From Candidatus Hermodarchaeota archaeon (GTDB lineage: Archaea > Asgardarchaeota > Hermodarchaeia > Hermodarchaeales > Hermodarchaeaceae), in contig JAEOTD010000031.1 in NCBI GenBank assembly GCA_016839995.1, positions 1 to 7,556 of the forward strand: DNA of 7,556 nt, in the 5' to 3' direction. The notes below the pieces were generated by a model that saw only the letters and a program-made list of their open reading frames with translations, was not told where the DNA came from and ran no database searches. Within the stretch, counting starts at the first letter, position 1. Each line of letters begins with the position of its first letter. The translations under genes were made by a program, and so were the position numbers. Shown here in pieces: positions 1 through 4,674 of the stretch.

Positions 1-2
1 AA

Positions 3-308
3 TATTATCGGCTAGCCAAGACTGTACGGGTTTCGGTGCAAATCACTCCTCAAGGGATTCGGGTTGTACGGGTTGTTCCGAGTATGCGACAACCGCGGAC
101 CATCGAAGGGGTCATCCAACGTAGTTACCCCGAACTTCACCAATTGGTGTCGATGGTTCACCGTCTTCTCAGTATTCCCAATGAATTGGATCGCAAACGG
201 GCTGCCATCGAACTATTACAGCAATTTGAGGCAAAGGCAGATGAAGTTCAAGAGGTTAGCAAATTCTTGGATGCTATGATTTCCTCATTACAGAAGGACT
301 ACCTGTAG
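3..308 (+). CDS. Unrecognised protein, C-terminal part only (5' end outside window)
   Basis: The reading frame is open from base 3 of the window. It encodes about 11 residues (YYRLAKTVRVS) before the first possible internal start, a GTG at 36, so the gene very probably begins upstream and only about 101 C-terminal residues are visible. No ribosome-binding site precedes the GTG. The visible part starts with alternating Val/Arg-rich segments that look like beta strands (VRVSVQ, IRVVRVV). A long, charged, leucine-rich helical region follows (HQLVSMVHRLL to the C-terminus SSLQKDYL), probably two or three amphipathic helices that could pack as a hairpin. There is no membrane segment, Cys cluster or catalytic motif. 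A beta-wing followed by helices could be the end of a winged-helix regulator, but nothing specific supports that, and I do not recognise the family. A hairpin/T-tract terminator follows about 60 bases later. Confidence 0.6.
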   Translation, partial: YYRLAKTVRVSVQITPQGIRVVRVVPSMRQPRTIEGVIQRSYPELHQLVSMVHRLLSIPNELDRKRAAIELLQQFEAKADEVQEVSKFLDAMISSLQKDYL

Positions 309-321
309 TGGTGGTACAAAC

Positions 322-346
322 ACTTTTTAAAGTCGGTTGAAAAAGT
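322..346 (+). repeat. AT-rich inverted repeat just after the first gene
   Basis: ACTTTTT (322-328) is the exact reverse complement of AAAAAGT (340-346), with an 11-base spacer, beginning 14 bases past the stop codon at 308. As RNA the stem would be A-U rich and weak. The T5 tract at 324-328 could itself help end transcription, as T-runs do in archaea. It might instead be a regulator site; nothing decides between these. Confidence 0.35.
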
Positions 347-370
347 TCACTAGACACAAGGAAATCGAGG

Positions 371-400
371 AACCGGCTGCCCTCGCAGTTGGTTTTTCTT
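371..400 (+). terminator. Hairpin followed by T-tract, terminator of the first gene
   Basis: The arm AACCGGCTGC (371-380) pairs with GCAGTTGGTT (385-394) over ten base pairs as RNA, two of them G-U, closed by the four-base loop CCTC. A T-rich run (TTTTTCTT, 393-400) follows at once. This is the classical hairpin-plus-U-tract shape. Archaea mainly need the T-tract, so the hairpin may add stability. It lies 63 bases after the stop of the upstream gene and 106 bases before the next start. Confidence 0.55.
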
Positions 401-426
401 AGGCTCTAAATGAGTCTTTCACAGGG

Positions 427-454
427 GGTCCTTTCCTTAAGGCGAGAAAGAACC
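427..454 (+). other. Stem-loop in the leader of the small coiled-coil gene
   Basis: GGTCCTTTC (427-435) can pair with GAAAGAACC (446-454) in eight of nine positions, with one C/A mismatch. The loop is CTTAAGGCGA, and the short palindrome CCTTAAGG (435-442) spans the loop edge. It lies about 50 bases upstream of the start at 506. It could be a 5' leader structure or chance, and no known riboswitch is recognised. Confidence 0.25.
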
Positions 455-495
455 TACACTCGATTTTCTACCACTCATCCAACAACACACACTAT

Positions 496-499
496 GGAG
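496..499 (+). promoter_or_regulatory. Ribosome-binding site GGAG for the gene at 506
   Basis: GGAG at 496-499 sits six bases before the ATG at 506 (nine before the second ATG at 509), normal spacing for an archaeal Shine-Dalgarno site. It supports translation of this short hypothetical gene from one of the two adjacent ATG codons. Confidence 0.6.
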
Positions 500-505
500 A
501 ACTGA

Positions 506-874
506 ATGATGGGATTAATTGATCGAATCAAATCATGGTTTAGACGCAAACCAAAGACTTCAACAATCTCTTCTCCTTATCCAGAATCCTCTGTTCCTCC
601 GGTTCCTTCAGGACCTTTGTCGGAGGGGGATTTGTTGGTTCAAGAGCATGACCAGTTGGATACAGAGCGCACGCGACTACGGCAAGAGATTGTCGTGGTA
701 GACAAACAGTACTCTCAAGGGGAGATTGAAGCGGGCGCTCGGGATCGGGCGTACAGGACGAAGTTGGCGCGTGCTGGGCGGATCAGTATGCGACAGCTGG
801 AGATTCGAACGCAGCTGGTAGAGATGGGGCATCCGATTCCGGATGGTTGGGGCGCGATTTCGATTATGCGATAA
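506..874 (+). CDS. Small protein with basic amphipathic N-terminus and coiled coil
   Basis: The 122-residue product is of a kind I do not recognise by name. Residues 1-17 (MMGLIDRIKSWFRRKPK) form a short amphipathic, strongly basic helix with L4, I5, I8, W11 and F12 on one face, like a peripheral membrane-binding helix. Residues 18-40 are a Ser/Pro-rich flexible linker. Residues 41-108 are a charged helical region predicted to be a coiled coil or helical hairpin. In it, the segment around DKQYSQGEIEAGARDRAYRTKL (66-87) resembles the short 'xxxGxIxxxEYxxxR' helical hairpins of SHOCT-like domains. There is no transmembrane segment or catalytic motif. The start is supported by GGAG six bases upstream. 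The second half of the gene is noticeably G-rich compared with its neighbours. A membrane-associated scaffold or regulator is inference only. The gene is convergent with the deacetylase gene. Confidence 0.7.
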   Translation: MMGLIDRIKSWFRRKPKTSTISSPYPESSVPPVPSGPLSEGDLLVQEHDQLDTERTRLRQEIVVVDKQYSQGEIEAGARDRAYRTKLARAGRISMRQLEIRTQLVEMGHPIPDGWGAISIMR

Positions 875-950
875 AGGGTTCAGTAATGTTTCCCTTAGTC
901 GGGGACAGAATACCGAAACTCTTTCAATGCAACAGTCGAAGGTCTAGTTT

Positions 951-1029
951 GCTTGTTTGCATCCACTAGCTTATTCTCTTTGTTTGTAGTCTTCCCTTTC
1001 TATCTTTGTTTCTTGTTTGCTATATTTTG
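951..1029 (+). terminator. T-rich tract between convergent genes, probable plus-strand terminator
   Basis: After the coiled-coil gene ends at 874 the plus strand becomes strongly pyrimidine-rich, with several T-runs and repeated CTTGTTTGC/CTTTGTTTG units at 952, 978, 1004 and 1012. Archaeal RNA polymerase stops at such T-tracts, so this probably ends the plus-strand transcript. On the minus strand the same stretch is purine-rich and gives no T-tract, so it would not end the deacetylase transcript. The tract runs slightly into the 3' end of the deacetylase gene. Positions 875-950 show no other feature. Confidence 0.45.
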
Positions 1030-2177
1030 TCTATACCATGGATGGGAAAGACATTATCTTGGACGCGTGATACACTTTCGGAAACGAGGCGTCCAATACG
1101 TGCTTTATCGGTTGGAGAGAGAGTAGGGGCTTCTTTGTCGTAAAGTGTAGTGGGTGCTTCTAATCCTGTAATTTTTTTGAACAGTTGCTGCCAGCCCGAT
1201 GGAATCTCGTCTTGAATTTCTGCACCAATAATTTCTGCAAGGATGATAGTCCAGCATCGAGGTACGGAATAATATGAATACCCGCCTCCCCCTAATGCAA
1301 TTACTCGTCCGCTCGAATACTCATGGGCTAGTTCATGCATCCGGCGTCCAATCTGGGTGAATGCATGGGTGGTCAGTATCAGATGTGCAATTTCGTCTTG
1401 GAAATGGGTGTCTACACCAGATTGCATTATAATGGCTTCCGGTTTATAGGACTTAATAAGAGGGGGTACAATTGCTTCAAAAGCAGCAAGATATTGGTCG
1501 TCTTGAGTGTAGGGAGGTAGGGGAAGATTAGCCGTGTATCCACGACCTTCACCGTCACCTATCTCATGGGAGTAACCAGTTTGAGGAAAAAGAGTTCGTC
1601 CCGTTTGATGGATTGAAAGGGTGAATACTTCTGGATCAGAATAGAATTGCTCTTCGACGCCATCTCCGTGATGGACATCGATATCGAGGTAAAGGATACG
1701 TTTCAGCTTGTATCTTCTTTTTAGATGATGACAGGCTATTGCGGCATCGTTGAAGATACAAAAACCAGATGCTCGATCCGCATGAGCGTGATGCATTCCA
1801 CCACCAGGGTTCCAGGAATGATCTGAGTGTCGTTGCATCACTGCATCCACTGCAGCCAGACTAGCTCCCACCATGACCCGGGAAACATCGTAGGCTCCCG
1901 GAAAAGCCCTCGTGTCCCCTCGGTCCAAAGGTGAATACCCTTCTTGTTGACTTAGGGTACGAATTTGATCGATATAGTCCTGGGTATGAGCATATCGTAG
2001 ATGTTCCTCAGTGGCTAGCTCAAAGCTTGGCTCACTAACATCTTTCCTTGACAATAAGCCCAGTGATTTACAAAGTTCATAATGAAGGAGAATACGGTCC
2101 TGGTGTAATGGATGGTAGGAGCCAAAATCGTATTTCATAAACCGTTCATCATAGAATAGGGCAAGGGTATTTGTCAC
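1020..2177 (-). CDS. AcuC/class I HDAC-like zinc-dependent deacetylase
   Basis: The 385-residue cytoplasmic arginase/deacetylase-fold enzyme removes acetyl groups, from acetyl-lysine on proteins or from small acylated amines. Residues 4-312 cover the fold. The active site is complete: tandem His129-His130 in GGGMHH, the Zn ligands Asp167 and His169 in DIDVHHGDG, the third Zn ligand Asp256 in SGVDTHFQD, and the transition-state Tyr300 in LGGGGY. The wording GVDTH and the FCIFND block (139-144) resemble AcuC-type proteins more than polyamine deacetylases. The C-terminal 70 residues are a variable tail. The start is GTG at 2177, supported by GTGGAG seven bases upstream. The gene is divergent from the GTPase gene and shares its promoter region. 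In Asgard archaea, which encode histones and other DNA-binding proteins, a chromatin or acetyl-CoA-synthetase substrate is possible but cannot be read from the sequence. The family call is secure; the substrate is not. Confidence 0.95.
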   Translation of the reverse strand: MTNTLALFYDERFMKYDFGSYHPLHQDRILLHYELCKSLGLLSRKDVSEPSFELATEEHLRYAHTQDYIDQIRTLSQQEGYSPLDRGDTRAFPGAYDVSRVMVGASLAAVDAVMQRHSDHSWNPGGGMHHAHADRASGFCIFNDAAIACHHLKRRYKLKRILYLDIDVHHGDGVEEQFYSDPEVFTLSIHQTGRTLFPQTGYSHEIGDGEGRGYTANLPLPPYTQDDQYLAAFEAIVPPLIKSYKPEAIIMQSGVDTHFQDEIAHLILTTHAFTQIGRRMHELAHEYSSGRVIALGGGGYSYYSVPRCWTIILAEIIGAEIQDEIPSGWQQLFKKITGLEAPTTLYDKEAPTLSPTDKARIGRLVSESVSRVQDNVFPIHGIDKI

Positions 2178-2184
2178 AATGAGT

Positions 2185-2190
2185 CTCCAC
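2185..2190 (-). promoter_or_regulatory. Ribosome-binding site of the deacetylase gene
   Basis: On the minus strand GTGGAG (2190 down to 2185) precedes the GTG start at 2177 by seven bases. This supports the GTG as the true start and gives the full N-terminal strand (TLALFYD) expected of the fold. Confidence 0.6.
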
Positions 2191-2281
2191 TCGGGATTCT
2201 GGTTTTACTTCTAATCAGTGTTCTTCTATCTTAAGTGGTTGCGAAAAATCCAACAAATATCGTTGATGGGTCGAAGAACTG

Positions 2282-2368
2282 GGAGAGTATAAAAATCGGC
2301 TCTCCTCAAGAGAACCTGAAAGGTGTGGCAACCGCTCATGGAGTGGTTTTGCCGCGATTGGCTCCCAA
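2282..2368 (+). other. Three consecutive stem-loops upstream of the GTPase gene
   Basis: GGAGAG (2282-2287) pairs with CTCTCC (2300-2305). GGCAACCGCTC (2327-2337) pairs with GAGTGGTTTTGCC (2341-2353) over eleven pairs (one G-U, one two-base bulge) around the triloop ATG. TTGG (2358-2361) pairs with CCAA (2365-2368). The middle hairpin is the strongest. If the TATA box drives plus-strand transcription from about 2318, the middle hairpin lies near the 5' end of the GTPase mRNA. I recognise no known riboswitch or ncRNA family. Confidence 0.35.
2288..2297. promoter_or_regulatory. TATA-like box in the divergent deacetylase/GTPase region
   Basis: The plus strand reads TATAAAAAT at 2288-2296, and the minus strand reads ATTTTTATA, close to the archaeal TTTWWATA consensus. 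Read on the plus strand, transcription would start near 2318, downstream of the small open frame at 2235 and upstream of the ATG at 2404. Read on the minus strand, it would start near 2264 and give the deacetylase mRNA a leader of about 87 bases. The orientation is undecided, and one box may serve both genes. Confidence 0.45.
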
Positions 2369-2403
2369 CGTGGTGTAAACACTGGCTACTCATCAGTATA
2401 CCA

Positions 2404-2471
2404 ATGGCAAAACCGAAGCGGTAGTCCAAACACCTGTCGAAAAGCCTCAGACACCGATTTTTAAACTCATA
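2404..2471 (+). other. Probable true N-terminus of the GTPase, out of frame by one base
   Basis: In the GTPase frame the bases before GTG 2472 encode EAVVQTPVEKPQTPIFKLIV. The FKLIV part is the beta-1 strand that precedes every Ras-type P-loop. That frame has no ATG, GTG or TTG between the TAA at 2376 and 2472. The ATG at 2404 reads ATG-GCA-AAA-CCG and hits TAG at 2422. One more A in the A-run at 2409-2412 would make it read M-A-K-T-E-A-V-V and continue into the GTPase. This suggests a sequencing or assembly indel, a real frameshift, or a -1 slip on the A-run. Confidence 0.5.
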
Positions 2472-2984
2472 GTGGCTGGCGAAGGAGGAGTGGGGAAGAC
2501 CAGCATTATCCATCGCTACCTCTTTGAAGATAGCACAACCCCCGTCATGACCGTCGGATCAGAGTTTGCCTATCAGGAAATGGAGCTCAACAATCAGAAA
2601 GTTGGCCTCTCAATCTGGGATTTTGGTGGCGAAGAACGATTCCGAGAACTAATGCCTATCTTCTGTCTAGGAGCACATGGAGCAATCGTAGTTTTTGATT
2701 TAAGCCGATTCTCAACCTTTCTCCAATTAGAATTTTGGATGGATGTCATTCGAGGAAGTACAAATGGCATTCCCATTGTCTTGGTTGGAGCAAAAGCTGA
2801 TTTGGAAGGTGGACCCTCTGATGAGGAAATCCGACGATTCTGTGAAATCAATGGCATCCGCGCCTACATGCCCGTTTCAGCTCGAACCGGCGAAAATGTT
2901 ACTGAGCTCTTTGAATTCCTCGCGAAGAAAATGCTACAGGCGACAGATGAAGGTCGACTCAAACCTGCCTATTCTTTGAGATAA
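2472..2984 (+). CDS. Ras/Rab-like small GTPase (5' end unresolved)
   Basis: A GTP-binding molecular-switch protein; 170 residues are visible from GTG 2472. G1 is GEGGVGKTS (3-11), with Gly5 at the Ras Gly12 place. The G2 Thr is Thr27 in MTVGSEF. G3 is WDFGGEERF (49-57), with Asp50 and Glu54 where Ras has Gln61. G4 is VGAKADL (105-111), where the usual Asn of NKxD is Ala107. G5 is SAR (136-138). The length suits a single G domain, with no GAP, roadblock or LRR domain. The C-terminus (KPAYSLR) has no Cys for prenylation, so membrane attachment, if any, must be indirect. GTG 2472 has no ribosome-binding site and would delete beta-1, so it is unlikely to be the real start. Such GTPases are abundant in Asgard archaea and may act in membrane or cytoskeletal regulation; bacteria also carry relatives (MglA, Rup). 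The partner is unknown. Confidence 0.88.
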   Translation: MAGEGGVGKTSIIHRYLFEDSTTPVMTVGSEFAYQEMELNNQKVGLSIWDFGGEERFRELMPIFCLGAHGAIVVFDLSRFSTFLQLEFWMDVIRGSTNGIPIVLVGAKADLEGGPSDEEIRRFCEINGIRAYMPVSARTGENVTELFEFLAKKMLQATDEGRLKPAYSLR

Positions 2985-3013
2985 ACCGCAGCAGGCTTTG
3001 TTTGAAGATTGCA

Positions 3014-3022
3014 TTTTTTATA
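3014..3022 (+). promoter_or_regulatory. TATA box of the GT2 gene; T-run may also end the GTPase transcript
   Basis: TTTTTTATA (3014-3022) matches an archaeal TATA box and would place the start of transcription near 3046, giving the GT2 mRNA a leader of about 33 bases that contains its ribosome-binding site. The same T6 run, 30 bases after the GTPase stop, could end the GTPase transcript. Confidence 0.45.
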
Positions 3023-3067
3023 GGAAGCCCATCTAAGGAACGGCATAATCTGTATAGCTGAGTTTCT

Positions 3068-3073
3068 GGTGAG
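3068..3073 (+). promoter_or_regulatory. Ribosome-binding site GGTGAG choosing ATG 3079
   Basis: GGTGAG at 3068-3073 matches the archaeal anti-Shine-Dalgarno. It sits five bases from the ATG at 3079 but only two from the GTG at 3076, so the ATG is favoured. Confidence 0.6.
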
Positions 3074-3078
3074 CTGTG

Positions 3079-3777
3079 ATGTTTGCTGGCAAGCGAGTCT
3101 GTGTCGTCATTCCTGCATGGAATGAAGAGGAACCTATCGCTGCCACCATCAAAGATTTCAAGACCTCAGAGGTGGACGACGTAATCGTCATTGATAACAA
3201 CTCCACCGACAATACCGCCAAAATTGCCACGGCAGCAGGTGCTACCGTTATCCCTGAACCCATCCAAGGATATGGAGCAGCCATTCGGCGCGGCTTACGC
3301 GAGGCCTTGAACCGTGGATATGATCTCATCATCATAACTGAAGCTGATCAAACCTTTCGGGGTGTAGATGTTCCGCGACTCCTCAAAGAGGTTCGAAATC
3401 GGCACTTCGTTGTTGGCACACGCACTGCAACCCCTTACTTAGAAGAGGGTGCAAATATGGGACTTTTTCTTGTAGTGGGAAACATGGCCGTTGCGAAGTT
3501 GTTGGGTTTACTCCATGGCTATCCTCCACTAACAGATGTCGGGTGCACTCTTCGGGTGATTCGACGTGAAATGCTCGAAGCAATTCTTCCCGAATTGGAC
3601 GCTGAAGGCGCATCTTTCTCCCCACAAATGATTGTCAAGGTTCTGGAACGTGGAGGTAAAATCAAAGAAATTCCAGTCTACTATTTGACACGGGTGGGTG
3701 AGGCGAAAATTACCACCTCAAAAATGAAAGCCTTCCGTAATGGTCTCCATATGATCAAAGTGATTCTGAATCTATAG
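3079..3777 (+). CDS. Family 2 glycosyltransferase, dolichyl-phosphate sugar synthase-like
   Basis: A GT-A fold enzyme of 232 residues that transfers a sugar from a nucleotide sugar, probably onto a polyprenyl (dolichyl) phosphate at the cytoplasmic membrane face. Counting from ATG 3079, residues 6-16 (RVCVVIPAWNE) form the first strand and nucleotide-binding loop. IDNNSTDNT (38-46) carries the base/ribose contacts. GYGAAIRRG (64-72) is the typical DPM1/DPG-synthase motif. TEADQTF (87-93) stands where DxD normally binds metal, with Glu in the first place. TDVGCTLRVIRR (152-163) and EIPVYYLTRVGEAKIT (197-212) are the acceptor-side motifs of polyprenyl-phosphate glycosyltransferases. No C-terminal membrane helices are present, so it is the short soluble or peripheral type. 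The donor sugar cannot be told from the sequence. It converges on the nucleotidyltransferase gene with a six-base overlap. Confidence 0.93.
   Translation: MFAGKRVCVVIPAWNEEEPIAATIKDFKTSEVDDVIVIDNNSTDNTAKIATAAGATVIPEPIQGYGAAIRRGLREALNRGYDLIIITEADQTFRGVDVPRLLKEVRNRHFVVGTRTATPYLEEGANMGLFLVVGNMAVAKLLGLLHGYPPLTDVGCTLRVIRREMLEAILPELDAEGASFSPQMIVKVLERGGKIKEIPVYYLTRVGEAKITTSKMKAFRNGLHMIKVILNL
3772..3777. other. CTATAG palindrome supplying both convergent stop codons
   Basis: The six-base palindrome CTATAG contains the plus-strand TAG (3775-3777) that ends the GT2 gene. It also contains the minus-strand TAG (3774 down to 3772) that ends the nucleotidyltransferase gene, leaving no intergenic space. 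Confidence 0.9.
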
Positions 3778-4521
3778 GATGAGGTCTTTATCTTGGCTGA
3801 GCAACTTTTCAGCTTCAGCGATATCCTCAGTGTAGGTTACGTTCAGATACTGACCTCCGAGGAAATACCCATACACGTCATGTCCTAACGCTCGAATTGT
3901 GTTGAGAGTATCTGTTATTTCAATTTCGTTTTTCTTTGAGGGGGGTGTACGTTTGATGGCTTCAAAGACGGTTTCGTCGAAGATGTAGGAACCACATCCC
4001 AGAATATCATTCGTCAGTTCAATTGGTTTTTCGACGAGGTGTTGGATGATTTGGGTTTCGGGATGAATTTCAACCGAGTAATTCTTGCGGATAAGATCCT
4101 CATTATCCACTCGCATAATGCCGATTGAAGCTGCACATCCTGTTTCCTCGAAGGATTGGATGAAGCCCCTATGATCGGAATCAAGATACAATTCATCCCC
4201 AAGGTATACAGCAAAAGGAGTTTCGACATTACCTTCGGTAAGTCCCACGGCGTGTCCTATTCCCTCAGGCTTAGGTTGTACGACATACTCGATAGACACT
4301 CCTAGCTCACTGCCATCGTGGAAGTAATTTTTGACGGCGTCGGATTTGGGGTTGATGACAATAATGATATTGGTTATCCCTGCATCTTTACAGCGGTCAA
4401 TGACGTGAGATAGAATGGGTTGACCGAAGACTTGGATCATTGGTTTGGGAACTTTTTCTGAATAGGGACGAATGCGTTTTCCTTCTCCAGCAGCGGGAAT
4501 TACGGCGTATTTGGGAGGCAT
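3772..4521 (-). CDS. Sugar-1-phosphate nucleotidyltransferase (RmlA/GalU-type)
   Basis: A 249-residue cytoplasmic enzyme that joins an NTP to a sugar 1-phosphate, giving an NDP-sugar and pyrophosphate. The N-terminal signature AAGEGKRIRPYSEKVPKPM (10-28) is the NTP-binding loop with the conserved Arg and Lys. QPKPEGIGHAV (82-92) is the base and sugar contact region, and YLGDE (106-110) carries the metal-binding Asp109. VEKP (163-166) and the ITD strand follow. Near the end, GQYLNVTYTEDI (223-234) stands where RmlA-type enzymes have W-x-D-x-G-T, with Asn227 in the region of the second metal ligand. There is no hexapeptide-repeat C-terminal domain, so it is the short single-domain type. The ATG has no ribosome-binding site but has a TATA-like box about 29 bases upstream, so the mRNA may be leaderless. 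Together with the GT2 gene it suggests supply of an activated sugar. NTP and sugar specificity cannot be read. Confidence 0.93.
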   Translation of the reverse strand: MPPKYAVIPAAGEGKRIRPYSEKVPKPMIQVFGQPILSHVIDRCKDAGITNIIIVINPKSDAVKNYFHDGSELGVSIEYVVQPKPEGIGHAVGLTEGNVETPFAVYLGDELYLDSDHRGFIQSFEETGCAASIGIMRVDNEDLIRKNYSVEIHPETQIIQHLVEKPIELTNDILGCGSYIFDETVFEAIKRTPPSKKNEIEITDTLNTIRALGHDVYGYFLGGQYLNVTYTEDIAEAEKLLSQDKDLIL

Positions 4522-4546
4522 ACAGGAGTGCCAACGTGTTGTTCAG

Positions 4547-4554
4547 TTAAAAAA
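4547..4554 (-). promoter_or_regulatory. TATA-like box, possible leaderless promoter of the nucleotidyltransferase gene
   Basis: On the minus strand TTTTTTAA (4554 to 4547) is centred about 29 bases before the ATG at 4521. This is close to the spacing expected when transcription starts at or a few bases before the start codon. The absence of a Shine-Dalgarno site in front of that ATG fits a leaderless mRNA. Confidence 0.4.
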
Positions 4555-4615
4555 GCTTACCTGCATAGAAAAAGCAGATGACAACTAGTATGGTGAGGAA
4601 TTTCTTGTAACCCAT
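4547..4615 (-). CDS. Possible 22-residue membrane micropeptide
   Basis: ATG at 4615 on the minus strand opens a frame encoding MGYKKFLTILVVICFFYAGK plus LF, ended by TAA at 4547. Two lysines precede an unbroken hydrophobic run of about 13 residues, so the peptide would look like a single membrane helix or a bare signal sequence. It lies 25 bases upstream of the nucleotidyltransferase start on the same strand, and its last codons overlap that gene's TATA-like box. There is no clear ribosome-binding site. It may be real or chance; I lean towards chance. Confidence 0.2.
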   Translation of the reverse strand: MGYKKFLTILVVICFFYAGKLF

Positions 4616-4637
4616 AGCATTTTTAGGCTAAAGCCCT

Positions 4638-4646
4638 GAGGAGGTG
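4638..4646 (+). promoter_or_regulatory. Very strong Shine-Dalgarno-like GAGGAGGTG at unusual distance
   Basis: GAGGAGGTG (4638-4646) is the best anti-Shine-Dalgarno match in the window. However, the nearest usable starts of the downstream gene (TTG 4666, GTG 4672, ATG 4675) are 19-28 bases away. A GTG at 4644 within it opens only a short frame of about 22 codons. It may initiate a leader peptide, work through a looped leader, or imply an unusual start such as ATA 4660. Confidence 0.35.
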
Positions 4647-4674
4647 CACTCACCCATCGATAGAGTTGATTGTG

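Larger units (their letters stand above)
2235..2378 (+). other. Short open frame in phase with the GTPase, ended by TAA
   Basis: From GTG 2235 a 47-codon frame with protein-like composition (KNPTNIVDGSKNW, then GVATAHGVVLPRLAPNVV) runs to TAA at 2376-2378, in the same phase as the GTPase. Past the stop the frame stays open without a standard start until GTG 2472. No ribosome-binding site precedes 2235, and the TATA-like box lies inside the frame. An open frame of this length is not rare by chance. It could be a small gene, the broken 5' end of the GTPase, or nothing. Confidence 0.2.

Noticed and set aside
64..279. 71-codon frame overlapping the first gene
   Set aside because: It is a different phase of the same strand with an erratic W/N/S-rich product. 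The alternative frame is open from the window start and reads as helical protein.
952..1020. CTTTGTTTG-like units at 26-base spacing, considered as a repeat array
   Set aside because: Only three or four imperfect short units in a T-rich stretch, with no conserved spacers. Better explained as a low-complexity terminator tract; not CRISPR.
2376..2378. Recoding of the TAA as a sense codon to lengthen the GTPase
   Set aside because: Known archaeal recoding uses UGA (selenocysteine) or UAG (pyrrolysine), not UAA, and no recoding element is visible.
2323..2424. Trp- and Cys-rich frame leading into ATG 2404 (WFCRDWLPTWCKHW)
   Set aside because: It looked like a small zinc-binding peptide, but the Cys/His spacing fits no known finger, Trp content is very high, and it ends at TAG 2422. 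Probably non-coding.
2226..2513. 95-codon minus-strand open frame over the GTPase 5' region
   Set aside because: It overlaps the P-loop coding region antisense, has a low-complexity Cys/His/Arg-rich composition and no ribosome-binding site. It is a shadow of the real gene.
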